Part shown: piece after piece, positions 11,041-21,917 of the stretch
Numbering within the stretch: the first letter of the stretch is position 1
Layout: each line of letters opens with the position of its first letter
Program-made: the position numbers and the translations under genes
Assembly (NCBI GenBank): GCA_014529385.2
Contig: CM043942.1
Span: 9,430,001 to 9,488,000, forward strand
Origin: Adiantum capillus-veneris
Taxonomy: Eukaryota; Streptophyta; Polypodiopsida; Polypodiales; Pteridaceae
Direction: 5' to 3'
Length of the DNA stretch: 58,000 bases
Notes under the pieces: generated by a model
Told to the model about the DNA's origin: nothing
What the model saw: the letters and a program-made list of their open reading frames with translations, nothing else
Databases searched by the model: none

Positions 11041-11373
11041 ATGTTTAAGGGCTTAACTACTCCCCTGTTCATACTCACGAGCACAACACAGACAACATAC
11101 TTATCATCCGATGACACGACTAACCCGTAGGTGCATGTAGGCAATCTCGTTAGCTTGTCAGGCTGAGACCAATCTACACATACGCACTTTTATGATGCAT
11201 CAATCACTAACCCTAGTAGAATGCAACCCACCCTATCCCTTAACTCTCACAACACAGTTTACACGTCCAATGAACTCAGAATCACATCAAACTTACTAGG
11301 CACCATCCTCTCACTAGGACATACTTACCTATAAGTCTAATCTCACCAGATTTGAACCCTAGCTATCTCGAAT

Positions 11374-11390
11374 GCTGTCGCGATAGACCA
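11374..11390. promoter_or_regulatory. Degenerate leader palindrome inside LTR A
   Basis: GCTGTCGCGATAGACCA keeps one arm and the TCGCGA core of the A leader palindrome. A weaker half-site, AGACTATCGCGGT, lies at 11592-11604. Confidence 0.5.
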
Positions 11391-11660
11391 ACAGGTCATA
11401 ATCCAACAGTGGGCGAAACTTAAGTTTATCAGTATCTATGTGTAGCTAATCTCTTTCTCATTCCATGAAGCACTTGATTATTGAAAACAGACACCGTTTG
11501 TGCTACTTACAAGCAAAATAAGCTCGAGGAAGAATCGATCGTTATCAACTCGAAACGGCGAATGCGTGGCGTGGGCGCGTAGCTCTCGGAGAGACTATCG
11601 CGGTGGTGTGGTCGCGTCGTGAATCCGGTGAGGGAGAAGCGCGTAGCGAAGAGGATAAGA

Positions 11661-11769
<109 letters not shown>

Positions 11770-11816
11770 TCGTACGACACAGGATTAATTCAAATGTTAT
11801 CCAAAAAATGGTTCTA

Positions 11817-11830
11817 AGGTGACTTTTATA
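11817..11830 (-). promoter_or_regulatory. LTR A TATA box
   Basis: The minus strand reads TATAAAAGTCACCT. The identical 14-mer occurs at 54032-54045 in LTR D, at a similar place relative to a CT/CA repeat. This points to the promoter of both LTRs. Confidence 0.7.
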
Positions 11831-12042
11831 CTTTAGTCACCGTAGCTCAAAGAATGTACATGGGGTTCTCTTGCTTATGATTACAAAAGTGGGAATAATT
11901 CTGAGTCCTGACTAACTGACTAATATTTACATAATCCAGACGAATGGATCAAACTGATAAGACGTCTTTGACATAAAAAATGGAATTTGATATGCTTTAC
12001 AAATGGGCTCATTACAACATTTGGACCAATGGGGCTCCAACA

Positions 12043-12943
12043 GTCTTGATTCTTTCTTGATTTCCATCAAATCAATCTTCTTTGTGTATTTAGGTCCATC
12101 ATACGATGTTCTCGGTTCCTTCGGCTCTTGCATCGGTTGCTCCACCACAATTTGTCGATCGTGAATTGTATATTTTTTGTAATGAGAGGGTGCATGGTAT
12201 TTTTCTGAATTAGAGTCTCCCTAGTTTCCATTTTTGTAGTCCAAACCTCTTTCAATGTTTTTTGCAATCTATGGTATTCACTTTTGCGTTTCATTTTTGA
12301 CATTTTTGGTGTCTTTTTGGTTTCATTTTTTGGTTGTTTTTGGCTTTGTTTCTTGACTTTGCCCGAAAACTTGTCACCTTCAATGGTTTTTGTGTTATTC
12401 TGTCTCGGACTCAATCATCTACTCCCACGAGCATGAGATATTGCATTTTGGTCATCAACTTGGGCATTGGGTTCTTAATTTTGTTTTGTTGTTTCTTCCT
12501 TCGCCTTCTTTGATATCTCTTTTGTCTCCGTGTTTTTTGGTTAGGAAATTTATTGAAAATTGGCTCATCCTCTCTTTGTGCATTTTTGTATCTAGAATCA
12601 ATCAAAAGTTTGTCTTTTGTAACTTTTCCTAATTCCTCGCTCCTCGAATCATAGTAGTCGTCTTTATCACAGCGTGTGGAAGGTCCCATACATAAATTCG
12701 TTCTCACTATTTCTTTACAATCGCTTATTAGTTCTGTTTTAGTAGTTTCAGAAAGATTTTTAGTTTCTTGGACCGTAAAAACCATTAAAAATGGTCTTAT
12801 ATCACAACCATCTTCGCAAAATGTAGTGTTGGTTACCTCATTTACGTAGACATCAACCCAAAGGGTTTAAACAACTCCTTTACTCATTTGTCCCCACAAG
12901 TATGGTTTGATATTTAGCAACTCTATGAGAGTGATAGTGCACC
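12043..12943 (-). pseudogene. Gypsy B post-protease region
   Basis: It contains ELLNIKPYLW followed without a frame break by VDVYVNEVTNTTFCEDG. In A those two segments flank the protease, so the protease has been removed in frame. Downstream is the acidic then Arg/Lys-rich tail (FNKFPNQKTRRQKRYQ) that matches FYNFPNQNERRQKRYK of A. There is a TAA near 12868. The frame is cut at 12043, after KKESR, by the A LTR. Confidence 0.75.
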
Positions 12944-13766
12944 TTATAGGAGAAGACAATAATGCAAGCTCTTTGTATCTGTCACTTGGGGAATAGATTT
13001 TTGATGTGATGGCACAACTCTTACCTGTGATTCTGTCTCATATTCTCCTACAAAGGACGGTAAAGTTCTTATAATTTTAGGTTTTCTCTCTAAAGAAACT
13101 TTTGTTTCTGCATCTTCGTACAATGACTGAATATCGCCCGGATAGATTTCATGGTCCATATTGATTTCAGGAATTGGTGTTGACAATAATGTCACACTTT
13201 TGTCTTTTCTATTTTTGATCGTTTTCCACAGAGATTGTGGCCATGGTTCATCTACTTCCATAATTGACTGCATCCCTAAAGATCTTCCTTCATTTGTTAT
13301 GTTTGTCGCCACCTCAATGGTCATTGGTTCTTCCTTGTTTCGTGTTTTGGGTTTAATTTTGTTGTTTGAATTTTGAGCACAATTCATGAGTACATGATCT
13401 CCTCCACATCGGTCACAAAATCCTTGAATCGTATACTTTTCAAATGTGTTTTTTTCTTCTCGTGATCCCATGTTTTTTTTTCCACCCCATGCATTACAGG
13501 CTCAATATATTTTGGACCTTCAGGATGCATTAGGGATTAAGCAATTTCCACAAGTCTTTTGTACACCCGTAGTCTTTTTGTTTCATCTTCTGGATGTGGA
13601 TAGGTAGAAGTCTTTGTTCTAAAGTGTGGTTGTTATTGAGCCTTGCCTCATAGGCTCGCAACATTGCGTCTAGTTGCTCGTTTACCTTTTCCACCAAGAT
13701 TGAACCGCCTGAGTCGGTCTTTGATCCTTTCGATTCCGTTGCATTTTTTCTTGCTTTCTTGCTCAT
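12944..13766 (-). pseudogene. Gypsy B linker with an extra zinc knuckle
   Basis: It has SGGSILVEKVNEQLDAMLRA and YEARL, matching the linker module of A and C. A further zinc knuckle, FCDRCGGDHVLMNC (CX2CX3HX4C), follows at about 13380-13440 where A has none. Then come EPWPQSLWKTI, LPSFVGEYETES and RVVPS, as in A. Stops and shifts separate the pieces. Confidence 0.7.
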
Positions 13767-14878
13767 GTTTAAGCTATTCTTTTGTTTGGTGCAATCCTAT
13801 TTCCAAAGTTGTTTTCTCTTTCAACCTCTTTGCTTTCAATTTGTACCTTTTGGATTTCCATGATTTTCTTTGACTTTTGACTGATCCGTTTTCAAATTCA
13901 GTTTGTTTTGAGAGTCTCAAATCATCAGCTATATGTCAATTTTTAGCCGCGTCTTGAGCTTGAGCTCGAGTCACCACTTAACTAGAACTGTTGGCTCAAA
14001 TTTCAATCCGCTACTGCTTGGTAAAATCCCTATGACATTGACAGTTTCCTTCCTTGGATTGTCAAGGTTCTTCATGCAGTTTTGAATCAAGCGATCTCTT
14101 CCACACCCGTCACAAAATCCAACTTTTTTTGTTTGCTAACTTTCATGGGGATATTCTCTCACCCAATGGTCACCTCCACATTCATAACACGAGCCCTCAA
14201 GTCGGATTTTTGGTGGTGCTCCCATTGGCAGGTAACCCCTAGGCTTGCAATTTTGGTTTGCTATGAACGTGAGTGTATTTTCATCCCTCGTGAATTGATT
14301 TCTAGAAGTTTGAGCCACACATGGAGATTTGATTGCTTCATCAGTACTAGCCCAAAATGGACTCTTGTCAGGGGTACAAGTTACTCCCTCTATCTCCCTT
14401 GCGTGCATCTCAACTGGTTCCTCATAATACATAGTAGGTGCCATCATTGGCTGAGGTATGAGAGGTTGTGCGGGTTGCACCAATTGCCCGATTATCATCA
14501 GGTAAAGGTGGTTGTTGCCCCAATACTGGTTGCAGTTTGTCCCCTTCCTATATCACATTGTTTGGTCCAATCTGGTACCTTGGAGGTAGTGGCAATTGTT
14601 GCATTGCTGATGGTCCATATTGCCTTTCCCTCACGTGGTTCCGGTTGTAGAAACTCTCGTTATTGTCATGGTTCATGTATTTTTGTTGTATGGAACACCA
14701 CTTCAACACTCTTAGAGCATTGATTACTTGTGGCTGTTGCCTGCAGCCTCATGTTAGGATTTTGTCGGTCGGTTTGATTCATTCTGCGGACCACTTCCTC
14801 AACCAACTGGTCCATGTTTTCTGTGATTGAAGCAAGAGCACCCCGTTTTAAAGTAGATTCTGATGGTAGAAGAGGCAC
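13767..14878 (-). pseudogene. Gypsy B nucleocapsid and Pro-rich region
   Basis: One knuckle reads CYECGGDHWVREY, with the last Cys changed to Tyr. A second reads CDGCGRDRLIQNC, with the His changed to Arg. Upstream are Pro-rich stretches around 14400-14530 and the end of the capsid (MDQLVEEVVRRMNQ). The reading frame is broken several times, so Gag from this copy could not bind RNA normally even if made. Confidence 0.7.
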
Positions 14879-15410
14879 TGCTAGTTTGGTCTCTAAGTCC
14901 TTAGTAACCTTCTCTTATGTTTTGCAATTGTAAACTAGGTATAATGCTTCCCTAGTGATTTGTTCATATGTTGTACATGTTTTAAGTGCAACGCATTTTT
15001 GAGAATTTTGTTTTTCAAGTCCTCAATAAAGAGAACCGATAATCGATCGTCCTATGGCAACTCTCGTACTAGACATCTTTTGATGTATTGCTTGAACCAA
15101 AGTGAATCTTCCTTCACCTTTGCATTTTCTTTCTATCTGAAAGCATAGATTTGAGAGATAGTGTTATCCTTGATTTCTTGTATAGAGAATTCCTCCACAA
15201 ACTCTTGTAAGAGTTGGTCAATGTTCAAGAAATCCTTACTAGTTAGTGGATGGAACCAAGTCAACATCGTTCCCTCTAATGTTAACCCAAACCCTTCATA
15301 TTGTGTGTGAAAATCCGCTACTTGTTCCGCTCTTAAGACTTGCTTAAAAATGGAAACATGCGTATGGATCTCCTAATCCATTGTACTTCTTTGGCACGCA
15401 CTTAGCCACT
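14879..15410 (-). pseudogene. Gypsy B capsid
   Basis: Reading the minus strand gives a degenerate gag core: KKYNGLGDPYACFHF, then EGFGLTLEGTMLTWFH, LLQEFVEEFS and LFIEDLKNKILKNAL. It aligns with A and C. Stops and at least one frameshift are present. Confidence 0.7.
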
Positions 15411-16390
15411 TGAGAAGGTCTCATTTTTTGAGTTTCTGTAAACATCCTCACCAATTTAGGTTCTCCACCCATTTCATCTCTCATTTCATAGCCACTGTTA
15501 GGTGTTCTAGAAGGGCCTTGTTCAAGCACCCTTCCCTTAGGTCTTGCGTCTCAACTTTCAAACTTGAAATCTATTGTCCTTGTACTAAAAATCGTGTCTG
15601 GGACTGTGCTTCCTCTATGTGTTGACATAGGAACATGAGAATCCAAGGATCCCATGGACCTTGGTACAGACAGATGCGGTCGACTAAATGAGTCTTCCAC
15701 ATGAGATTTCAGAGGACTCTCTCTCGTAGTTTCCGGTTTTGTGGTTTTTTGAGACTCCAGGTTCGTGCACGCTGGGGGTAACATAGTACTGATGGAGTGG
15801 GTCCCTAAAGTACGTATATCCCTCGAGCTTATTACATTTCACTATCGAATATTTATGACTATACTTGTCTAACATGATTATTTGTGTATATCCCTCAACC
15901 TCAAATGTAAATACATACAAGTATTTATGTTCAGTCAATTCCCTCACATTGGGCTCCTCGCACCTATATTAGATCATTTTCTCCTCATTGTCATACTTGT
16001 ATAAGCCCACGTGTGTGTTGTTAGTGTTGATGCATGTAGCCACATTTACTCGTCTAAGCTTGGCATTTTGAATGTCCAGCTTTGGCAGCTTCTCCTCTGG
16101 CTCTTTGTCAACTTTCTCTTTGGTGCCTGTGAATCTCCATTTGTCCATGTACATGTTTCCCTCTTCATTGAAGTATCAATCACCACTATAATCCATGGGC
16201 ACTATGAGTTTAAGCTCACTAGACCTCTCTTCAATTTTAACGCAGTAACAATCCATACCGTCCTTATAGATTTAAACTCCTTGCTCATTCTCAAAATAAT
16301 ATTGAAAATGCAAAAGTTTCTGGTTTGGTGCAGGTTGCGATGGTCCCACTCCCATTTTGTTTTTCTTTAATACTGACACTTTTGGTTCCC
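15411..16390 (-). pseudogene. Gypsy B N-terminal gag domain
   Basis: The translated pieces include CYCVKIEERSSEL, MYMDKWRFTG, THVGLYKYDNEE, YLYVFTFEVEG and IIMLDKYSHKYSIV. They line up in order with the A domain (CICIEER, ENVGIYKHES, VLYLFSYET, IVFVDRYGREYKR). At least three stops interrupt it. A possible start is the ATG at about 16362. The function is unknown. Confidence 0.7.
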
Positions 16391-16864
16391 TCAGCCATAT
16401 GGGTGTATGATCTCTCTGAAGAGGTATCAGAAAGACTATAGGCTCTAAGGTAGGTATGGTCCGTTGGTTGACACTATCCTCAGTTGAAACATGGCTTGAT
16501 TGGTCTCTATTATACTAGGGTTTCTACTTTGGTATAGTTTACCTCACCACAAATGCATCAAGAAATCAAAACTTGCAAAACCCTGACCTGTTACCTTTTA
16601 TGGTGCATTCGGTCCCTCGATAAAAAGCAAGCTACTTTCACTCTGATCCAAAAAAACTATCCAAAAGTCACTTGGTGGCTATAGCTTTACAGCCGTTGGG
16701 TTAGTCAAAATCTACTAAAATCACAATTTTGTGTAACTTTGGCACAATTTTTATTTTGCTTGCAATTTGCACAAAACAACTCCAAATTGAATTTTGAAAA
16801 CACCACTTCACAAGGACTGAAGCTAGGTCTGGTATCAATCCGAGGACTTTCTATGTCAGGGGGT

Positions 16865-16882
16865 CATGAATCGCGATCCATG
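16865..16882. promoter_or_regulatory. Leader palindrome B1
   Basis: CATGAATCGCGATCCATG has one mismatched pair. It is flanked by GGGGGT on the left and TACCCCC on the right, so the stem could extend with a bulge. Confidence 0.75.
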
Positions 16883-17080
16883 TACCCCCAGTGTCAAAAG
16901 CACTGAAACTTGGCACACAAGTTTTCCACAGCCTCTTGATAACTGTTAAGTGAATTTTAGATGTTTTGATTCCCTTCAAGTATTCCAAAGTCACTTTAAC
17001 AGCTTGTTTTTGGATAAAATATTTGAGTTGGTCTCTGCTACAAGTCTATGAGGTTATATCCCAAAAATCTAGCATGAGGA

Positions 17081-17098
17081 CATGGATTGCGATCCATG
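17081..17098. promoter_or_regulatory. Leader palindrome B2
   Basis: CATGGATTGCGATCCATG is symmetrical except at the core, where one CG reads TG. GGA and TTCC extend the arms weakly. Confidence 0.75.
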
Positions 17099-17159
17099 TT
17101 CCATCATGTCTGGATCCCAAACTTGGTCAGTTTGTTACTTGAAGTCTATGGGGTCCACC

Positions 17160-17364
17160 TGTCCACTTATTTTTTGATGGATCCGATTGTGCGGTGAGTG
17201 CAAGAGAGGGAAGGAGAAGGGGAAAAGGGATGCAGAGAAGGAGATCACTATTTTGTGGAGCATGAGAGAGAAATTACTCTCTTCCTCCTTATTTACTTTA
17301 TGACCAAAGAAAAGACTAATGAGCGTCCGGCCATGGCCACCGGCCACTTGGCTTAAAACCCAAC
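17160..17364 (-). repeat. Copia F 3' LTR (about 205 bp)
   Basis: It starts TGTTGGGTTTTAAGCC after the purine tract AAGTGGGAGAT (17366-17376). The end at GTGGACA is chosen because the flanking sequence then resembles the B leader; that border is less sure. Confidence 0.65.
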
Positions 17365-17439
17365 AATCTCCCACTTGAAGGCCAATGTGTCCCAAGTGGC
17401 TAAAGAATGTAGGGGCTACTATGTACAAATGTACAAAAT

Positions 17440-18235
17440 GTGAAGCATGACCCTATATTCACCCTACGTCCATCATATCTATGCAACGTGCGAACCGCTT
17501 TGAGGCTAGGATCTTTGTTAGAGCATCCATTGGATTTTCATCCGTGTGAACTTTGACTAACTCAATGCGTTTGTTAGCCAAAATATCTCGTACCACATAT
17601 ACCTGATCTCTATGTGTTTTGACTTGGAGTGAAACACGGGGTTCTTTGCTAATGCAATCACACTATGACTATCGCAATGTAGCACTGGAGTCTGATGTAT
17701 ACCAAAATCCCCCACTAGATGAGATAACCACACAGCTTCCTTACTGGAACTACAAAGTGCAACATACTCTGCCTCAGCAGTGGAAGACAAAGTGCAATTT
17801 TGGATAAATGCTCTCCAAGAAACTGCGGCTTCAGCGAACAAGAAAACCTAGCCTGATGTGGATCATCTGTTTTCCACACAACCCGCATAATCCAAATTAG
17901 TGTATCCAACTACGGATGCATCACTATACCCAAAGCGTAAGCACTTGCCAATTGAGCCCTTGACGTATCTTAAGATGTGATTCACTGCTTCCCAATGCTT
18001 TATGCCTAAATTTGCCATAAACCTGCTACCCACTCCCACTGCATATGCAATGTCTGGCCGTGTGCTTACCATGGAAAACATAAGACTGCTAACTGCCAAA
18101 GAATACGACACCTTTGCCATCTCTACCTTTTAAACATCCGATTTGGGACAATCACCTTTGTGAAGTTTTTTTATGCTGCCATTGGGGTACTCAATGCTTT
18201 TCCCCCTTGCATATTAAAACATTGCAAGACCTTGT
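17440..18235 (-). pseudogene. Copia F reverse transcriptase end and RNase H
   Basis: The minus strand reads KLHKGDCPKSDV, a stop, MAKVSYSLAVSSLMF, STRPDIAYAVGVGSRFM and ILRYVKGS, all typical of the copia RT/RNase H border. RNase H continues with DYAG, STAEAEYVA and LHCDSHSVIALAKN, and ends PMDALTKILASKRFARC. Frame changes occur near 17840 and 17870. The 5' part is cut at 18235 by the solo LTR. RNase H would degrade the RNA strand during reverse transcription. Confidence 0.85.
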
Positions 18236-19340
18236 TGTGGGACGGGTGTCTAACCTCACTCCTATCTTATTGCAAATTTAGCGAGAACCACGATTAAATT
18301 GTCAATCCATGCGACAAAGCTGATTCGACTAGTGCATAGAGGCTACAAGAGGTTGTCCATCTCTTGGAAAACAACAAACAACTCGCATCTAACTCAAGAT
18401 ACACTCAAGTAACTGAAATCACCAAAAGCCAATCGCTCATCGGCAACAAATCACATCCATTACAACATCAAATGATATCCAAACGTAACAAAACTTCTAG
18501 GACATGTTTATAAGACCTAAGCACCCATGCTTATGGTCTCAAATCCACTTTGGTCAAGTGCAAAAATCACGATTATTAACAGCAATGAATTTTTGACCTA
18601 GTCGTTTTCGACCTAAAATGCACCTAAATGCTTAGCAATGATGCCCCAATACCCTGCCTATGCTTAGTTTTTTATTTTGGAGTGTAAATTCCTACTTATG
18701 ATGAAATTAGGCCGCCAATCGGCGACGCCAGAAGCTATGAAATATCGTGAAGTGTTTATGACAATGTGTAGAGCTCTTACTTACGGTTGTAATGCAATAA
18801 ACACGTCTGCAATGTGACAACCGGGGAGGGAGTAGGAAGCACGAGAAGGAGAGAAGTGAGTGCCATTAGCTCACGCTGTGTATTTCATTATCCAAAAACT
18901 TAAAATTAACTCCAAGTAGGACTCTCCCATGCGCCCATGTGTAGCTGCTTTTGGGTAGACAAGTCCTCCTAGAAATTGGCCACCGGCCAAAGACCAATGG
19001 CCACCGACCACACTGGCCAAAGACCACAGACCACCGGACGGCCATTTTCCGATTGTCTTTTGGCCCTCGTTCGGCCAAGATATTTCGATGAAAAGGAATA
19101 TTCCGATGAAGGGGAAATACAGTCTCGGGGGCTTCCATCCCCGAGGCCCCCAAAATTGCCCCTGAATTTTCTCAGTACCATCCACGATCACAAATAGAGA
19201 TCTCATCAGCGTGCAAATCTGGAATACACCAAATATATGTTCACCATTGGCTTCTCCTCATATGGGGGCCTTACAAACTGTGCTGCATATATTGTGGTGG
19301 CAAAACGGAGAGAGAGGTTGGCATTGCAAGTATACCAACA
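18236..19340 (-). repeat. Solo LTR (gypsy C-related), 1105 bp
   Basis: From 18236 to about 18890 it is the reverse complement of the last part of LTR C (about 38205-38859), and homology stops exactly where LTR C meets its primer binding site. No primer binding site follows at 18235 and no purine tract precedes 19340, so it is a solo LTR. It begins TGTTGGTATAC inside a gypsy gag-protease frame. Its upstream half, including a GGCC-rich block at 18975-19050, has no counterpart in LTR C. The flanking 5-mers (CTTGT, TATCT) do not match. Confidence 0.75.
18562..18579. promoter_or_regulatory. Degenerate leader palindrome in solo LTR
   Basis: AAAAATCACGATTATTAA keeps the core and one arm of the gypsy C leader palindrome. 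The matching site in LTR C is at 38511-38530. Confidence 0.55.
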
Positions 19341-21175
19341 TATCTGCCAGTGATTTTTTCCTTGACACAATCTTGTGCATCTATCTGCATCAGGGATTGT
19401 GTTCTATTGGAGACTGATGACATAGGTCTAGTTTTCATGTTTTTGGTGTCCATTTTTTGTCTATACCATTTCTGTCTTCTTGATTTCTGGTTAGGAAAGT
19501 CAAAAACCTTTTCCTCCCCTCCTTTCATGAGTAGATTAGCTCTCACATGTTCTTTTTTCGACCCCGAATCATCTGAGGTAGCTGAATGTTCTTCTAGCTC
19601 ATCTATTGCATCATAGTAGAGGTCTGAAAAGACTTGTTGAGCTTTTATCAAGTCCTTGGGTTCTTGAGTTTTATCTTTAATGTGAAGGTTTGAAATCATT
19701 TGTAGGGGAATTATGTCATAGCCATCTTCATTGCAAAATTGAGTAGGCATAGACGTATTCACACATACATGCATTGTCGCTAAAATTTGAGTCCATTCAA
19801 ATGGATCAAACAAGTGCTCTGGAAAGCTTCAGGGTACATAGGCTTCATTGGTGCAATCCCTTTCTAAGATATATTCTTCTCTTTTTAAGCTCCCGTTTTC
19901 TAAAGCTCCGCACATCCAAATAGGAGTGTTTTTGTTCAACCAAGATGAAAGCTTAGTTTCAGCCGAAGTGACTGAATCAAACTCTTGTATGGGGGTTTTC
20001 ATGACATCTCTATAAGTGTGATCTTTTAAATTAACCCTTGTTCTTGATCCCACTTGCTTCAAGTACAGATAATTGTTTTCCCAATCTTGGATGAGCTGTA
20101 CCTGTCGCATGAAAGGTCTTCCCAATATGATTTCGTAATTGAGTTTCTTCCCAAAGTCTACTATGGCAAAAGTGTGTTGATATTCAATCCCACAGGAATT
20201 AACTATCACTTTTTCAAGCGGTCCTAAGGGTCTTTCAATACGTCCATCAGCAATTGCAATTTCATTCGAGTTTGTCTAATGACTGGTTGTCCCCAGGATT
20301 CCCATACTGCTTTTGTGGCTATGGCTATGCCTGCCCCACTATCCAGTATTGCCATGGTTTCTATGTCGTTATATTTCACTGGAAGGGTGGTGTTTCCTTC
20401 TACCCTTCATAGTATTCTCCAACTTTGTTCATTGGAACAGATTGAATATCTTTTTGTTATCCATTTCATGTTTCAATTTTCCCAATTTTTTTGCGATTAG
20501 TGCCGTTATCCCCACCTTCTCTAGAATTTTCTGTAGATCATTCCATAAATATGGTTTGATTTTTAATAGTTCTCCCAAAGTAAGAGTGCATTGGATGGGT
20601 GTAGACATGATTGAATGGATGTTGCCTACTTCTAGGGTCTATTCCGCTCTTTTTACTTGAGTGGTCTTACACACTATGGATTAATGTTTTCAAGATTAAT
20701 GGTTTAGACATTCCTGAAGCTTCAGATCCGCAATCCCCATACAAGGATGTACATCCATGTCCATATCAAGAGGTAGGTTGTCTAACCAACCTTCCTCTAT
20801 AGGAGCTCGCTTTAGAGTTAGGCTCCCATCATTGATATCTTTAACTTTTTCCCATCAGTGTCCTAGCCAGTCTTCCTCTACGAATGGAATTCCGTTTAAG
20901 GCATCTTCGTTGTCCGACACTATAAGTTCTGGCTCTTTTGTTTCAAGGTGGGGTTCTACCACCACTTTGGATTTTTCTTGACTGTCTCTTACCACAAGCT
21001 CCTCAGGTTTTGCCATACTTTCAAGCTTGGGTTTTTGTTTTTCCAACATTTCTTGCGTGATTCTTACCAAATTTTGATAAGCTTCAAGCTTAGCTGCTTC
21101 CATGTCTGGAGAAGGATAGTTTTTCCATTTGTTTTTCATGTTTTGGCCTGCTTTAAGTTCTGCGTTAAAGACCTT
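19341..21175 (-). pseudogene. Gypsy gag-protease linker fragment (C family)
   Basis: The minus strand gives KNKWKNYPSPDMEAAKLEA, IVSDNEDALNGIPFVEEDW, a retropepsin segment with AILDSGAG near 20330-20350, and FAIVDFGKKLNYEIILGRPF. An acidic and basic tail (FPNQKSRRQKWYRQK) ends in KITGRY. Gypsy C shares long stretches (43470-45050). There are several frameshifts. It is cut at 19341 by the solo LTR and ends near 21175, where unrelated sequence begins. RT and integrase are absent. Confidence 0.8.
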
Positions 21176-21917
21176 GAGATGGAGTAGAAGCTATAGAAAA
21201 TGCAGAGAAGAGAACTCTCCAACGAATTTATGCACCCGGAAGGGAAATATCAAAAGGAAATTGACCAACTTAAAGTGGAATTGAGCAAAGCTGAAGCAGA
21301 TTCCATGGCACATGCCACCACACCAAGGGAAGAACAGGTACATTCTGAGATGCAAGATAAATATAGCCTTCAATTTATGGACTTTGAAGCATCTTCCATT
21401 GAAGAGGCCAGTCTCCCAAAGCTAGATATTTCTCATGATGAAGCTGGACCCTCTGCTCAATCGAAAATCTCAAGTGCTAAGAAAGAAGTAGCATTTAAGA
21501 AGCAGGTGGAAGAGGAGACAGAGACCATCTGGAAGGAAGCCATGCAATGGGAAGAGTGGATGTTGAATTCCATCAATGTCAACCTCCTCACACCATCAAT
21601 ATCAATGAGGCATGGCAACAACAAGCTCTATTCTTTCCCCTCATCAAATTTGAAGTACTCCAGATCAAAGAGAGACCACTCAAGGATTTCCAAGCCAACC
21701 CAACACTGGCACATCCCAAATGGCGGGAGATATGGCTGAACCGGTATCCCAAGTATCTTATTTTCTATACAGATCCCAACTCATATTAAACAAGATCCTG
21801 TGCAGTTCCCGGTACCAAGAGTCAGAAGTTGGCAACAACATTCTCTCCCCCAGCAAAAGTGGCCGGCTTGGCTCAACTACCCCAGGCTTCCACCACCCTC
21901 AAATAATCAACCCATAG
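21176..21917 (+). other. Unrecognised ORF pair, coiled-coil-like
   Basis: An ATG at 21200 opens 179 residues, highly charged at first (KYQKEIDQLKVELSKAEAD, KKEVAFKKQVEEETETIWKE), which look helical. A second frame from 21547 (AWQQQALFFPLIKFEVLQIK, WLNRYPKYLIFY) and a third from 21800 (WQQHSLPQQKWPAWLNYPR) look like continuations after frameshifts. I do not recognise the protein. Because it abuts a retroelement fragment it may be a decayed retroelement ORF. No domain can be assigned. Confidence 0.35.

Larger units (their letters stand above)
12043..17159 (-). mobile_element. Ty3/gypsy retrotransposon B, decayed and cut at both ends
   Basis: On the minus strand the order is leader (17159-16390), N-terminal gag domain, capsid, zinc knuckles, linker and the post-protease acidic region. 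It is cut at 12043 by the LTR of gypsy A and at 17159 by the LTR of copia F. It carries many stops and frameshifts, so it is older than A. It lacks the protease domain altogether. Confidence 0.82.
16391..17159 (-). other. Gypsy B leader fragment with two palindromes
   Basis: Non-coding. It contains two palindromes (16865-16882 and 17081-17098) 216 bp apart, each with a CCAAGTTT-type motif some 20-25 bases away on the sense-upstream side. It is cut at 17159 by the copia F LTR, so primer binding site and LTR of B are lost from view. Confidence 0.7.
17160..18235 (-). mobile_element. Copia F, 3' fragment
   Basis: The minus strand holds the end of RT, RNase H, a purine tract and an LTR-like segment. 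It abuts gypsy B leader at 17159 and a solo LTR at 18236. The rest of the element is not seen elsewhere in the window. Confidence 0.82.
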
